The position numbers and the translations under genes were made by a program. The notes below the pieces were generated by a model. That model had not been told where the DNA came from. It did no database searches and worked only from the letters and a program-made list of their open reading frames with translations. Of a stretch of 64,000 nt of DNA, positions 24,701 to 33,428 are shown in pieces (position 1 is the first letter of the stretch; each line of letters opens with the position of its first letter). The stretch comes from Jiulongibacter sp024742395 (lineage in GTDB: Bacteria; Bacteroidota; Bacteroidia; Cytophagales; Spirosomataceae), in assembly GCA_965249455.1 (NCBI GenBank), contig OZ252236.1, positions 1,550,001-1,614,000 of the forward strand, written 5' to 3'.

Positions 24701-27700
24701 AATAATACTATTGATGGAAGTGCGATTACTTCGTACACTTCGGGTAAGGAAGGAATTAATGTTTGGAATGTAAAAAGTGATGGCTTTGCTACAATTACTG
24801 GTGGAAGTATAACAGGAGTAGAAACGGGTATTTTCTTAAATAACTACGATGGGTATGCTTCAAATGCTGCCGATGGAGCATATGCTACAATTTCGGGTGT
24901 AGAAATTACTGCTACTGGAACTGGGATTCGATTGCTTGACAACCCTGCAGCTACATCTCATGCAGCAGTACAAGCAACTTTAGGAGCTGGAATAATCGTG
25001 AATGGTGGAACAGACGGCCTCTCTATTGAAAACGCGTCTTCACAAGTTGTATCACCAACAGGCGACATTACATTTAATACGCAAACTGGTGATTATGTCA
25101 AGCTTATTGCCAACACCAATGACGTGGATATGTCGGCAGCTTCATTTGATGGTAAAACAGGAACAACTGCTACACTTGCCGAAAACTTTGCTATTGAAGA
25201 TAAAATTACACACGAAATGGACAACGCTTCATTGGGAAGTGTAAGTGTAAAAGGCACTGAATGGTTTGTAACAACCAACTCTGGAAGTATCCAAAGAGCA
25301 ATAGAGTTGTCATCCAACGGCGACAAAATAAATGTCAATGATGGTACTTACAATGAGGATATCTCTGTTACCAAAGAGGTAAGTCTAAAAAGTGCTACTG
25401 GATATGCAAATACAATGATTTCTGGTGTTGCGGCTACAAGGGCAATTAACATTGCATCAGATAACGTAACAATAGAAGGGTTTACGGTATCAAATAATGG
25501 AAGACAATACGGAATTTATGCTAATAACAAAGGTGGTTTAAATATTAAAGATAACCATGTAACCGATGTAGGAGTAAATACGCTAGTATCCACAGCAGTG
25601 TACGGAATAGTTGTAGAAGCAACTGCCAATGCAGTTGATGATATCAATATAACTGGTAATACTGTCGATGATATCAATGGAGGAAATAAAGGAAGTATTG
25701 GAGCTATAGCAGTTGGGTTCTCCACAGGAGATTATGATTTAACCAATCTCACGATAGATAATAATACAATTACTGATATTGATGCTGCTACCGCAGCTTG
25801 GCCCGAAGGGAGAGGAGCATATGGTATTCTCATAAACTTAGGATCAAGTGTAGGTGGAACTGGTAGAGTTGTGAACCCAGTCATTACCAATAATAATATC
25901 ACAGACCTTGAAGGCTTATGGGCAACCGGTATTGGACTAGAAGGAGACACACCAGGAGCAATGGTTACTGGAAACTCTATTAGTGACTTAACAGACCACA
26001 AGGGCCCTTCTGTTCCGGATGCATCTGGAGTGAAAATAGAATCCAATGATGGTGCTGCAACGGTAGTCATAAATAACAATGACTTCTTTAATATTGGAAG
26101 CGGTACAACAAACGATGGTTTTGGAGTTAATAACTTTACAACCACATTAGTTAACGCAGATAATAACTATTGGGGTGCAACGGATGGTCCATCTGGCACA
26201 GGTATAGGAACTGGAGTAAAAGCTTCTGAAAATGTTTCATTCTGTCCTTTCCTTGATGGAGTAGTTGGAAGCGGAACACCCATTGGTTGTCCAGTAAAAA
26301 ATGTGGAAACTGGCAAGAGCTATGTAACAATTCAAGCAGCTATTAACGATGTTTTAACTGTAAATGGAAACACAATAGAAGTTGCGGCAGGAACTTACAC
26401 GGAAAACGTTGTCGTAAACAAGAGCTTAACTATCAATGGACCTAATGCCGGTATTTCTCCGAATACGGGGACTAGAACGGATGAAGCAATTGTTGTTCCA
26501 GCAACCGTTGGATCTGATGCGATATTTATAATTGAAGCTAGTGACGTAACCATTAATGGATTTAAACTTGATGGCGATAATACAAATTTGACTTCTGGAT
26601 GGTTAGGAACCAACGGTGCGGATATTGATACTTATGATGGTGTTGTTTATTTTGATGCAGCTAATTCGCTTGTTGTTAATAAGCTGATTTTTGAAAATAA
26701 CATAGTTCAAAACATCCAATACTTTGGAGTCGATCTATTTGGATGGAATAATTATAATAATCCTTCCACCACAGGACATAGAATCAGTGACAACTTATTT
26801 AAAGACTTAGGTACTTATGATGCATTAAATGGATATGATAAATGGGGAGGAGGAGTACTGCTTTATAATGATAATTATGCCCATGTGGTTAATAATACTA
26901 TGGATAATGTTCGAACTGGAATACAAACAGGTAATTTCCACGATGCGAACCCAGGTGCTCCTATTTATCAACTAATTGAAAATAATGCCATTAAAACTAG
27001 ACGTTTAGGTATTTTCTTTAATCTTCATACTGGTGCTTCTGTAGCACCAATGACCGTTTCAAATAATACAATTACAGCGATTGCTAATGCTAATGAATTG
27101 AAATGGAATGGAATGTTATTATCTAGTTTATCTAATTCAATAGGAACTGTCAATGATAATACTATTAATGGAGCAGGAACAGACCCAGCAACTCTTACAG
27201 TAAATGGAATTGAGGTTTGGAATGTTAAAAGCGACGCTCCTGTGGCGATTTCAGGAGGAACAATTGACAATGTTAATACTGGTATTTTCCTAAATAATTT
27301 TGATGGATATAGTTCAAATGCTAGTGATGGTGCTCATGCTACAATTTCAGGAATTACAATCACACCTCATGCTACTGGAACAGGTATTCGTTTGCTAGAT
27401 AACCCAAGCAGTACACATGCAGCAGTACAAGCAACTTTGGGAGCTGGAATAATCGTGAATGGCGGAACAGACGGTCTTACTATTGAAAATGCCTCTGCAC
27501 AAGTTATATCACCAACTGGCGACATTACCTTTAATACGCAAACTGGTGATTATGTCAAGCTTATTGCCAACACCAATGACGTGGATATGTCGGCAGCTTC
27601 ATTTGATGGTAAAACAGGTGCAACTGCTTCAAAAGTAGAGAATTTTGCTATTGAGGATAAAGTTTCACACAAGGTAGATGATGCAACTTTAGGTTTAGTT

Positions 27701-30700
27701 AGGGTTAAGTCTAAAGAGCTGTTTGTGACTACAAATTCTGGAAATATTCAACGTGCGATAAATGCTGCTTCGGCTTCTGACGTAGTTAATGTTAATGATG
27801 GTATTTATAGTGAGAATCTAATACTTGATAAAAAGTTGACATTATCTGGTATGGGAGATAATACCATAATTCAAGGGGGAACAGGAAATGGCGTAACTTA
27901 TTTAAACCTGGGTTCTGGACTTGGTGCCAATGATAGGTCGGCACTGACAGATCTTAGACTGAAAGGCTTTGTCACAGGAGTTTATGCAGCTAATCAAGTA
28001 GATTTTGTGAAACTTGAAAATGTTAATTTTGATGCCAATACTTCTTATGGAGTTAACTTTAATAATACTTCTGGGGTTTTGAGTGATTGGGTTATTGACA
28101 ATTCAAAATTTGATGGAAATTCTGTGGGTATAAAAGTGGCGTCAAAAGGAGGCGTAAATGGTCTAAAGGTAGTTAATTCAATTTTTAGTAATAATTCAAG
28201 TGAAGCAATTCATGCTTCTCAGGATAAAAATGTACCTGGGACTTTAACTAATGTCGAATTATCGAACAACAACTTTACTTTAAATGGTCATAGCAATAAC
28301 GAGTCTGCTATTTATGCCGAAAAGTTAGATTATGCACTTATTAAAGGAAATACATTTACCAACAATGGGACTTCTACCAATGCAAGAGGAATGATTATCA
28401 ATTTGAAATATGATGATTATTCAAATATAACAGTTTCTGAAAATATCTTAAACGAGACAAGAGGAGGTACATTAGTTGGGGGATATGCTGTTTCTATTGC
28501 AGCTAGAAACGATGGCTCTTCTTATTCTCCATTTCCGGCTTCTTTAGCTACAGTGGATGTTTCTAAGAATGAAATTAATGGGTTTTACATCGGGGTTGGT
28601 ATTGACAATAATGTGGACTGGAATACCTCATCAGTTACCAATAATAAAATCTTAAATTCTGAGGCAGCTATTTCTTCATCTGGAGCTCCCGCTGGCTTAT
28701 CTTTAGATATACACCAAAATGATTTTTCCGGTTCAACGTATGCATTATTCAATAGTGTTACGGGCAGTAGTTTTGAAGCTACATGTAACTGGTTTGATTC
28801 AATAGACCCATTTGTAGTCGATTCAAAAGTTAGCGGAGATGTTAACTTCCTACCTTTTGGAGTCAATGGTACAGATTATGATTTAATTACTACAGGTTTT
28901 CAGCCTGTGCCTGGAAGTTGTAATGGGGTTGGGCCGGTTAGGTTATATACGGACAATTCATTTGCTACACTTGTAAATTCATTCTTTAGTATTCAAGATG
29001 CAGTAGATGCGGCTTCATCGGGAAATGGGATTGAAGTTGCATCTGGAACATATAGTGAGTCAGTAAATGTGAATAAGTCTCTAACCTTTAAAGGACCAAA
29101 TGCAGAGATATCTCCAAACACAGGTTCAAGAGTTGCTGAGGCTGTTTTAGTGAATTTGTCATCTGGAAGAGCATTTACAATATCGACTGGAAATACAGAT
29201 GTAACTATCAGTGGGTTTAAATTTGATGGAGGGTCACCAATACATGACGGCAACGATACAGGAAACCCAATGACTTCGAATGTAACATTCAGTAAAAATG
29301 TTGTAATAAATTCCAATGCAATTTATGCAGGAACGAGTACATCATGGAGAGAACTTGAAATCACAGATAATAAATTCGAAAACGTGAATGCTTCCGCAAC
29401 TGCGAGTGCAATGCAGGTATCACATACATCAAGTACGAGCATAACTGATAACACTTTTAATAATATTAATTATGCCGCCATGGTGATCGATGCAACTCCA
29501 ACAGTTAACATTTCAGGAAATACTATAGATGGAACAGGATATCAAGGGATTCAGATTGCTGGTGCCGTTGGTGATGTAACTATAGAAAGGAACAAAATAA
29601 GCAATGCTAATAGGGTAGCACAGGCTGTAGATAGAGGAGCTATACGAATGTATGGTTCGGGTTTCACAGGAGCAGTAACTATCACTAATAACGAAATAAC
29701 TGGTGGTTACAATGGAATAGCTGTTAAGGATGGTGAAAATATAACAGGTAAAAATATCAGAATTACTGAAAACAGTATTACTGGTCTAGTGGGTGGTAAA
29801 GCAATATACCATGGTGGTATAGGGGAATTAAGCTCAACCTGTAACTGGTTTGATACAACAGATCCTGAGTTAATCAATGCACAAATTAGTGGTGACGTTA
29901 CTTTCCTGCCTTTTCTTACCAACGGTACTGATGATGTTTTAAATACTATAGGTTTTCAGCCTGTAGCGGGAAGTTGTGACGGCTTTGGACCTGTAAAACT
30001 ATATACAGATAATTCACTAAGTACTATTTTAAGTTCGCATTTTAAGATACAAGATGCAATTGATGAAGCTTCGAATGGAAATGCTATTGTTGCTGATGCA
30101 GGTATGTATATAGAAAACCTAACTATGTCAAAGTCAATAACTCTACTTGGTGCAAATAATTCGATATCGCCTAATACAGGAACTAGAGTAAGTGAAACCA
30201 TTATTATGCCTTCAGCAGGGGCAGCAATTACTGGAACAACGAGTGGCATCACTGTAACAGTTAAAGGATTCACTTTTGATCAGGCTAATAGCCAAGGAAC
30301 AAGTGGACATTTCATGAGCCAGGTTAGTAAGACAGGTACGAATTGGACTTTTGAAAACAATATCTTTCAAAATGCTGGAGATAGTCCTACTAATGGCAAT
30401 TGGAAAATTACTGGGACATCCACAGGTTTGAAGTTTACTTTAAAAGATAATTTCATTAGAAACAACGCTGCATCCAATGGTATTTCTATTTGGGACAACC
30501 CAGATTTCGAAATTGATGTCCAAAACAACGTTTGGGAAGATAATGGTGCACATGCTTTTAACATAAGTGGGGCTCAAGGTATTATCAAAGGGAATGTTTT
30601 CCGAGATACAAGATCAATCGATTTAAATAGTTCGTCTTATGTATGGTATGATTACCAAGGTGGGATTTTAATGTCCGATCCAGGGTTTGATCTTGATATA

Positions 30701-32050
30701 ATAGAAAACGAATTCATAAACGTACAAAGTGGTATTGTTTTATACGCTGATGTAGCTGGTCCAATCAATATTAAAAACAACTTGTTTGATGGCAGTCACG
30801 TTGCAAGTATAAGAGCCAGTAATTCAGAAGCTGTAAACGGTTCAAATTTAAATGATTTAGTAGTGACAAATAACTCTTTCATTAATTATGCTGGAGTTGG
30901 TCAAAATATAAGCAATTCTAGAGCAGACAATGCCTTGCTGACAACAACATGTAACTGGTTTGGCGTAACAGCGGATACAGACATAAGTGCTTTGTTATCA
31001 GTAAATGTTTTATATCCAACTTGGTTAACAGATGGGATTGATGCTTCACCAGCAGTGACAGGCTTCCAGCCACTGCCGAACTCTTGTTTTGGATCAGAAA
31101 TAGTTATTGTAAGTGCAGTTTCAAGTCCATTAACTTGTGAAACTATGGGTTCTTTAACTGTTACATTTAGTGGAGGAAACGGGCCATATGATGTTGCTTG
31201 GACTGATGGTGGTACCAATACAGGTTCTACAACAAATGTTACTAGTCCTTACACTATTTCTAACTTACCCGCAGCAGCATATTCAATTACAGTAGGTGAT
31301 GCGAACGGTTCAACAAAAACTCAGGGAGGTGTAAATGTAACTTTATTCCCAATTCCTCTAGCACCTACAATCATTGCAGATAACAGTGAAATATGTAAAG
31401 GTGGTAATGCTGTTTTATCTGGAAGCTGTTCATCTTCAACCGAAATTTTCCGGTGGACTACGCCATCTATGAATCAAAGCAATGCTGCTACCACGTTAAC
31501 AAGTTCAGGAACTCAAGTAGTAACAACACCAGGTACATACTCAGGCTATTGTGAGTCTTCAGACGGATGTATTGGTCCAAATGGTGAAATGATAATTATC
31601 GAAGGCACAAATTGCAATGGGCAGAAGTTCTTAACGGTTACTCCTGAGTTACCCTATATTTGTCCGGGGTCTTCTATAAGTGTATCTGCATCTGGTTGCG
31701 AATCAGGAATAGTTTCATGGACATCTCCGGCAGGTACTGAAACTGGTTCTACAGTTAGTCTAAGTCCTTCAATTACGACCAATTATGTTGTATCATGTAG
31801 TACAGGAGGTTCTACTACAGTAGAGGTGAAAGTAGCCCAGTCAAACGTCGTAATTAATTCTGATATTACTACTGGTAAATCATACGTAAAGGCGGTTAAT
31901 ACGATTAATACAAATAGAAGAGTGGGGAGCCCTAACTTTACTCCGTCTCCCAATGTTCTTTACGAGGCTGGCAATTCAATTGTCTTAACTCCTGGTTTTA
32001 TTGCAGATGAAGGGTCAGTATTTAAAGCAGAAATTAAAGGTTGTGATTAA
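21701..32050 (+). CDS. Giant secreted repetitive beta-helix protein (3449 residues)
   Basis: A signal peptide (to about residue 36, FSSANS) leads into a unique N-terminal domain (to about 230) and an Ig-like strand-rich domain (230-335). Seven parallel beta-helix modules follow, starting near residues 335, 711, 1189, 1531, 2008, 2411 and 2763. Each opens with a motif such as FVTIQSAIDDA..GD-I-V-AGTY-ENI-V-K-L-I-GPN (pectate-lyase-like) and most close with an NxWWGD/NYWG or CNWF cap. After about 3130 come a SprB-like repeat and Ig-like domains, then a C-terminal domain (GNSIVLTPGFIADEGSVFKA) ending in Gly-Cys-Asp, as in the GCX-COOH '3-coathanger' surface proteins of Cytophagales. It is probably an adhesin or polysaccharide-binding surface protein. 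No catalytic residues were recognised. Confidence 0.85.
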   Translation: MEKKSTLSFRQHAKRFLGRALWLFSFLVIFSSANSQTKLIGWDVATLTNFGASPFSPSVVNSNLENVVGLTRGAGLSSGATSVTGGWGATSWETTYAAGLADESVIYFGFKPKPGFAMSLQNIDPFSYKRSGTGPAEGIIDFTVNGGTSYSGVSQGPFYFGNSSAGGAGVTPTRILSYDSELQQTSNAVGFRIVPYNATDPAGEFFIYNIISSGDDFTINGSILGSETLALSGFESIVGFASNVETFVLKGDGLTASNVVLTAPTGYEISGDNSVFNSSLSITPSSGVINSTVYVRLSDVATVGSHTGDLTIIGGGFTALADLKVALSGVVKPYPVVNVTQSTSFLTIQAAIDDAATVNGDIITVAAGTYAITSTINVNKEVTINGPQFNIDPRSAAGIRTSGSTNEAIIDGGGNISTIFNITAARVVLNGLEVTNGTGDLISSSSSPVKTDMGVKYCIVHGSSGDEGIQLRNTDGGEISYNRVYNIAGDGINLSDGSTNSSINNNEIYESASDNGVIYLYDNGPFITVENNLLYNNTSDNGIQVGNKSGSNFNSNSAFGNNAIISGNTVTGHIGSNVGIYVNTSRVNVQNNIVNNWESNADAAVYLRWNIKDVSVTGNTISNNNRAIKVSSGVGLVNAATLAINQNSIFDNTFGMLNSSSGVVDARENWWGDNTGPSGEGTGLGNSVSANVVFCPFLDDVAGVGVAKDCPVKNVDTGESFVTIQSAIDDADTDNGDVITVLAGTYEENIVVNKELEIRGPNFGTSPNTETRVAEAFLVPSISDEQGSIVSIQASNVKIDGLTFNGDNSSLSSGWTGTNGADIDAGSAVVVYASNINNLIVSNNIIENVGYFGVFLYGAAPAEANTSKTGNEISDNLIRDLGHYNTGNGVDNWGGGMYLGNSHYTNVKNNVITNVRIGIQTGNFQTSHVGASQYQVIEGNTIETRYLGIFFNLHRYSPWTITNNTIKGIDNPIQAGLTTRPWRGILLASLGNNMGTSIVSNNTIDGSAITSYTSGKEGINVWNVKSDGFATITGGSITGVETGIFLNNYDGYASNAADGAYATISGVEITATGTGIRLLDNPAATSHAAVQATLGAGIIVNGGTDGLSIENASSQVVSPTGDITFNTQTGDYVKLIANTNDVDMSAASFDGKTGTTATLAENFAIEDKITHEMDNASLGSVSVKGTEWFVTTNSGSIQRAIELSSNGDKINVNDGTYNEDISVTKEVSLKSATGYANTMISGVAATRAINIASDNVTIEGFTVSNNGRQYGIYANNKGGLNIKDNHVTDVGVNTLVSTAVYGIVVEATANAVDDINITGNTVDDINGGNKGSIGAIAVGFSTGDYDLTNLTIDNNTITDIDAATAAWPEGRGAYGILINLGSSVGGTGRVVNPVITNNNITDLEGLWATGIGLEGDTPGAMVTGNSISDLTDHKGPSVPDASGVKIESNDGAATVVINNNDFFNIGSGTTNDGFGVNNFTTTLVNADNNYWGATDGPSGTGIGTGVKASENVSFCPFLDGVVGSGTPIGCPVKNVETGKSYVTIQAAINDVLTVNGNTIEVAAGTYTENVVVNKSLTINGPNAGISPNTGTRTDEAIVVPATVGSDAIFIIEASDVTINGFKLDGDNTNLTSGWLGTNGADIDTYDGVVYFDAANSLVVNKLIFENNIVQNIQYFGVDLFGWNNYNNPSTTGHRISDNLFKDLGTYDALNGYDKWGGGVLLYNDNYAHVVNNTMDNVRTGIQTGNFHDANPGAPIYQLIENNAIKTRRLGIFFNLHTGASVAPMTVSNNTITAIANANELKWNGMLLSSLSNSIGTVNDNTINGAGTDPATLTVNGIEVWNVKSDAPVAISGGTIDNVNTGIFLNNFDGYSSNASDGAHATISGITITPHATGTGIRLLDNPSSTHAAVQATLGAGIIVNGGTDGLTIENASAQVISPTGDITFNTQTGDYVKLIANTNDVDMSAASFDGKTGATASKVENFAIEDKVSHKVDDATLGLVRVKSKELFVTTNSGNIQRAINAASASDVVNVNDGIYSENLILDKKLTLSGMGDNTIIQGGTGNGVTYLNLGSGLGANDRSALTDLRLKGFVTGVYAANQVDFVKLENVNFDANTSYGVNFNNTSGVLSDWVIDNSKFDGNSVGIKVASKGGVNGLKVVNSIFSNNSSEAIHASQDKNVPGTLTNVELSNNNFTLNGHSNNESAIYAEKLDYALIKGNTFTNNGTSTNARGMIINLKYDDYSNITVSENILNETRGGTLVGGYAVSIAARNDGSSYSPFPASLATVDVSKNEINGFYIGVGIDNNVDWNTSSVTNNKILNSEAAISSSGAPAGLSLDIHQNDFSGSTYALFNSVTGSSFEATCNWFDSIDPFVVDSKVSGDVNFLPFGVNGTDYDLITTGFQPVPGSCNGVGPVRLYTDNSFATLVNSFFSIQDAVDAASSGNGIEVASGTYSESVNVNKSLTFKGPNAEISPNTGSRVAEAVLVNLSSGRAFTISTGNTDVTISGFKFDGGSPIHDGNDTGNPMTSNVTFSKNVVINSNAIYAGTSTSWRELEITDNKFENVNASATASAMQVSHTSSTSITDNTFNNINYAAMVIDATPTVNISGNTIDGTGYQGIQIAGAVGDVTIERNKISNANRVAQAVDRGAIRMYGSGFTGAVTITNNEITGGYNGIAVKDGENITGKNIRITENSITGLVGGKAIYHGGIGELSSTCNWFDTTDPELINAQISGDVTFLPFLTNGTDDVLNTIGFQPVAGSCDGFGPVKLYTDNSLSTILSSHFKIQDAIDEASNGNAIVADAGMYIENLTMSKSITLLGANNSISPNTGTRVSETIIMPSAGAAITGTTSGITVTVKGFTFDQANSQGTSGHFMSQVSKTGTNWTFENNIFQNAGDSPTNGNWKITGTSTGLKFTLKDNFIRNNAASNGISIWDNPDFEIDVQNNVWEDNGAHAFNISGAQGIIKGNVFRDTRSIDLNSSSYVWYDYQGGILMSDPGFDLDIIENEFINVQSGIVLYADVAGPINIKNNLFDGSHVASIRASNSEAVNGSNLNDLVVTNNSFINYAGVGQNISNSRADNALLTTTCNWFGVTADTDISALLSVNVLYPTWLTDGIDASPAVTGFQPLPNSCFGSEIVIVSAVSSPLTCETMGSLTVTFSGGNGPYDVAWTDGGTNTGSTTNVTSPYTISNLPAAAYSITVGDANGSTKTQGGVNVTLFPIPLAPTIIADNSEICKGGNAVLSGSCSSSTEIFRWTTPSMNQSNAATTLTSSGTQVVTTPGTYSGYCESSDGCIGPNGEMIIIEGTNCNGQKFLTVTPELPYICPGSSISVSASGCESGIVSWTSPAGTETGSTVSLSPSITTNYVVSCSTGGSTTVEVKVAQSNVVINSDITTGKSYVKAVNTINTNRRVGSPNFTPSPNVLYEAGNSIVLTPGFIADEGSVFKAEIKGCD
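24962..25161 (+). repeat. Long direct repeat inside the giant gene, copy 1
   Basis: This 200-bp segment aligns without gaps to 27419-27618. I count about 11 mismatches, all in the first 111 bases; the last 89 bases (25073-25161) are identical. The 2457-bp distance equals 819 codons, the length of one double module. Confidence 0.9.
27419..27618 (+). repeat. Long direct repeat inside the giant gene, copy 2
   Basis: Second copy of the 200-bp repeat; 27530-27618 is identical to 25073-25161. Identity at silent positions points to recent duplication or gene conversion rather than protein-level selection alone. Confidence 0.9.
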
Positions 32051-32076
32051 TTTTTGATTATTTCTATGACGTAATG

Positions 32077-32105
32077 AAAGGCGGATTGCATTGCAATTCG
32101 CCTTT
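32077..32105 (+). terminator. Intrinsic terminator of the giant gene
   Basis: A long GC-rich stem (AAAGGCG-GATTGCA / TGCAATT-CGCCTTT) with almost no loop is followed by a run of T, 26 bp after the stop codon. Confidence 0.85.
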
Positions 32106-32199
32106 TTGTTGATTGATAGTTAAAAATTATAAACTTGTTTTTTGAATACTTTAGGATTTTTAAAAAAAATACCAACTAAAATTAACAAGAAAACAATGA

Positions 32200-32242
32200 A
32201 TTGAAAAGTAGCCATACTGAATCAGTATGGCTACTTTTCAAT
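32200..32242. repeat. Perfect 43-bp palindrome between the giant gene and the polysaccharide locus
   Basis: Two perfect 21-bp arms (starting ATTGAAAAGTAGCC) flank a single central base. The stem would be very stable, but no T-run follows the 3' arm on the plus strand. It could be a second, bidirectional transcription barrier or the remains of a mobile repeat. The bases between it and the promoter at 32424 are AT-rich and show nothing else. Confidence 0.75.
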
Positions 32243-32423
32243 AAAATACTATGAAACTGTTAAGTAATTATTAAATATTTTACTTGATGCTATTTTATAA
32301 AAATATTGTATGGCGAATGTTGAAAATATGAATGTAAATATTGGTTAGGGTGGACATAGTTTTGAACTATTTCAATAAATGATTCCCTTATTTTTTGAAA
32401 AATATATCGTTTAATAAATTGGC

Positions 32424-32456
32424 TTTGGAAGGCACAGTTTAATTATTTTATGTTTG
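32424..32456 (+). promoter_or_regulatory. Promoter of the exopolysaccharide operon
   Basis: TTTG at 32424-32427 and TATGTTTG at 32449-32456 are 21 bp apart, within the Bacteroidota range. The transcript would start near 32463, giving a leader of about 415 nt before the antiterminator gene, the situation in which UpxY-type proteins act. Confidence 0.55.
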
Positions 32457-32711
32457 AGCACTTGAAAACTAGAAGGCTCAATGCCATGTCAAAGAAATGA
32501 AAATAATATAATCGTCATAATTAAAGTAAGAGATGAGGACTAGCTTATGGTTATTAAAGAGTTATAAGCTTTTTGCAAATAAAGGGTGGTCTTTTACTTT
32601 AATAATTGAAATTTTCTAAAGTGTAGAATGATTACCATCTAGAGTTAAACTGGAGAATAAATCATTGACACTTTCTTATTACGGAATATTTAATTCCCCT
32701 TTTTAGAGAAT

Positions 32712-32738
32712 ATAACTTATCAAATCTTGATAAGTTAT
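32712..32738 (+). promoter_or_regulatory. Leader hairpin upstream of the antiterminator gene
   Basis: Perfect 12-bp arms (ATAACTTATCAA / TTGATAAGTTAT) enclose a 3-nt loop, 141 nt before the upxY ATG. It could be a pause or recognition element for the UpxY protein, or an attenuator; no T-run follows directly. The rest of the leader (32457-32879) shows no further clear structure or open frame. Confidence 0.45.
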
Positions 32739-32879
32739 TCCTTAAGAATAGTTAGAAATTTAAGTTTCTTAGATGGGACTGAAAGGGCGAAGCCATATAA
32801 AGAGCAAACTTCTATTCCTATAAATTAATCTGGAATTGAAAAGGACGGTTAGGGAACAGAAACGTTAATATAAGGGAAA

Positions 32880-33374
32880 ATGAACTGGTATGTACTTTAT
32901 ACAAAATCACATCAGGAGAAAAAAGTTGCCATACAGTTGTCAGAAATGGGCTATGAGGTATTTTGCCCATGTGTGAAAAAGTTGAAACAATGGTCTGATC
33001 GTAAAAAGGTTATTGAAGAGCCACTTTTTAAGTCTTATGTTTTTATTCGAACTGAAGCTCATAAAAGGGAAAGAGCATTTGATGCGTATGGGGTAGTACG
33101 TTATTTATTTTGGCTTCAAAAACCAGCAATTGTAAAGGATGAAGAAATTGCTGCAATTCGAGATTTATTAGGGGAGTTTGTACATTCAGAAATTGAAGTT
33201 GTACAATTAGAAAGAGAAGATAGAGTAAGAATTAAATCAGGGCCGATGGTCGATAAAGAAGGAGTGGTTCAGAAGGTTGATCAAAATTACATTGAGGTTT
33301 TGATTGAGGCTCTTCAAGTCAAAATTAAAGTAGATATTAGAAACAACAAAGTTGCCAAACTTCAAACTAGGTAA
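32880..33374 (+). CDS. UpxY-family NusG-like transcription antiterminator
   Basis: The 164-residue protein has a NusG N-terminal domain beginning MNWYVLYTKSHQEKKVAIQL, with LFKSYVFIRTEAHKRERAF and VVRYLFW, and a C-terminal KOW segment (EREDRVRIKSGPMVDKEGVVQKV). This is the standard first gene of Bacteroidota capsule and exopolysaccharide operons, where UpxY proteins load onto RNA polymerase in the leader and prevent early termination. The long leader with hairpin upstream fits. It would act on this operon and set its expression against competing loci, if any exist in the genome. Confidence 0.93.
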   Translation: MNWYVLYTKSHQEKKVAIQLSEMGYEVFCPCVKKLKQWSDRKKVIEEPLFKSYVFIRTEAHKRERAFDAYGVVRYLFWLQKPAIVKDEEIAAIRDLLGEFVHSEIEVVQLEREDRVRIKSGPMVDKEGVVQKVDQNYIEVLIEALQVKIKVDIRNNKVAKLQTR

Positions 33375-33428
33375 GGACGATTTTTGATTTTTTTAATTAA
33401 AGATTTCTTTAGCTGAGACAATTTATCT

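Noticed and set aside
24962..27618. Long direct repeats as a CRISPR array or transposon ends
   Set aside because: The repeats are in frame inside one gene, have codon-multiple spacing and no terminal inverted repeats or transposase.
22285..31218. Many open frames on the minus strand opposite the giant gene
   Set aside because: They follow the codon periodicity of the repetitive plus-strand gene, have low-complexity Val/Pro/Thr composition and no start signals; they are shadows.
32243..32879. A short gene hidden in the leader before the antiterminator
   Set aside because: No frame of meaningful length with coding character on either strand; the region is AT-rich with many stops.
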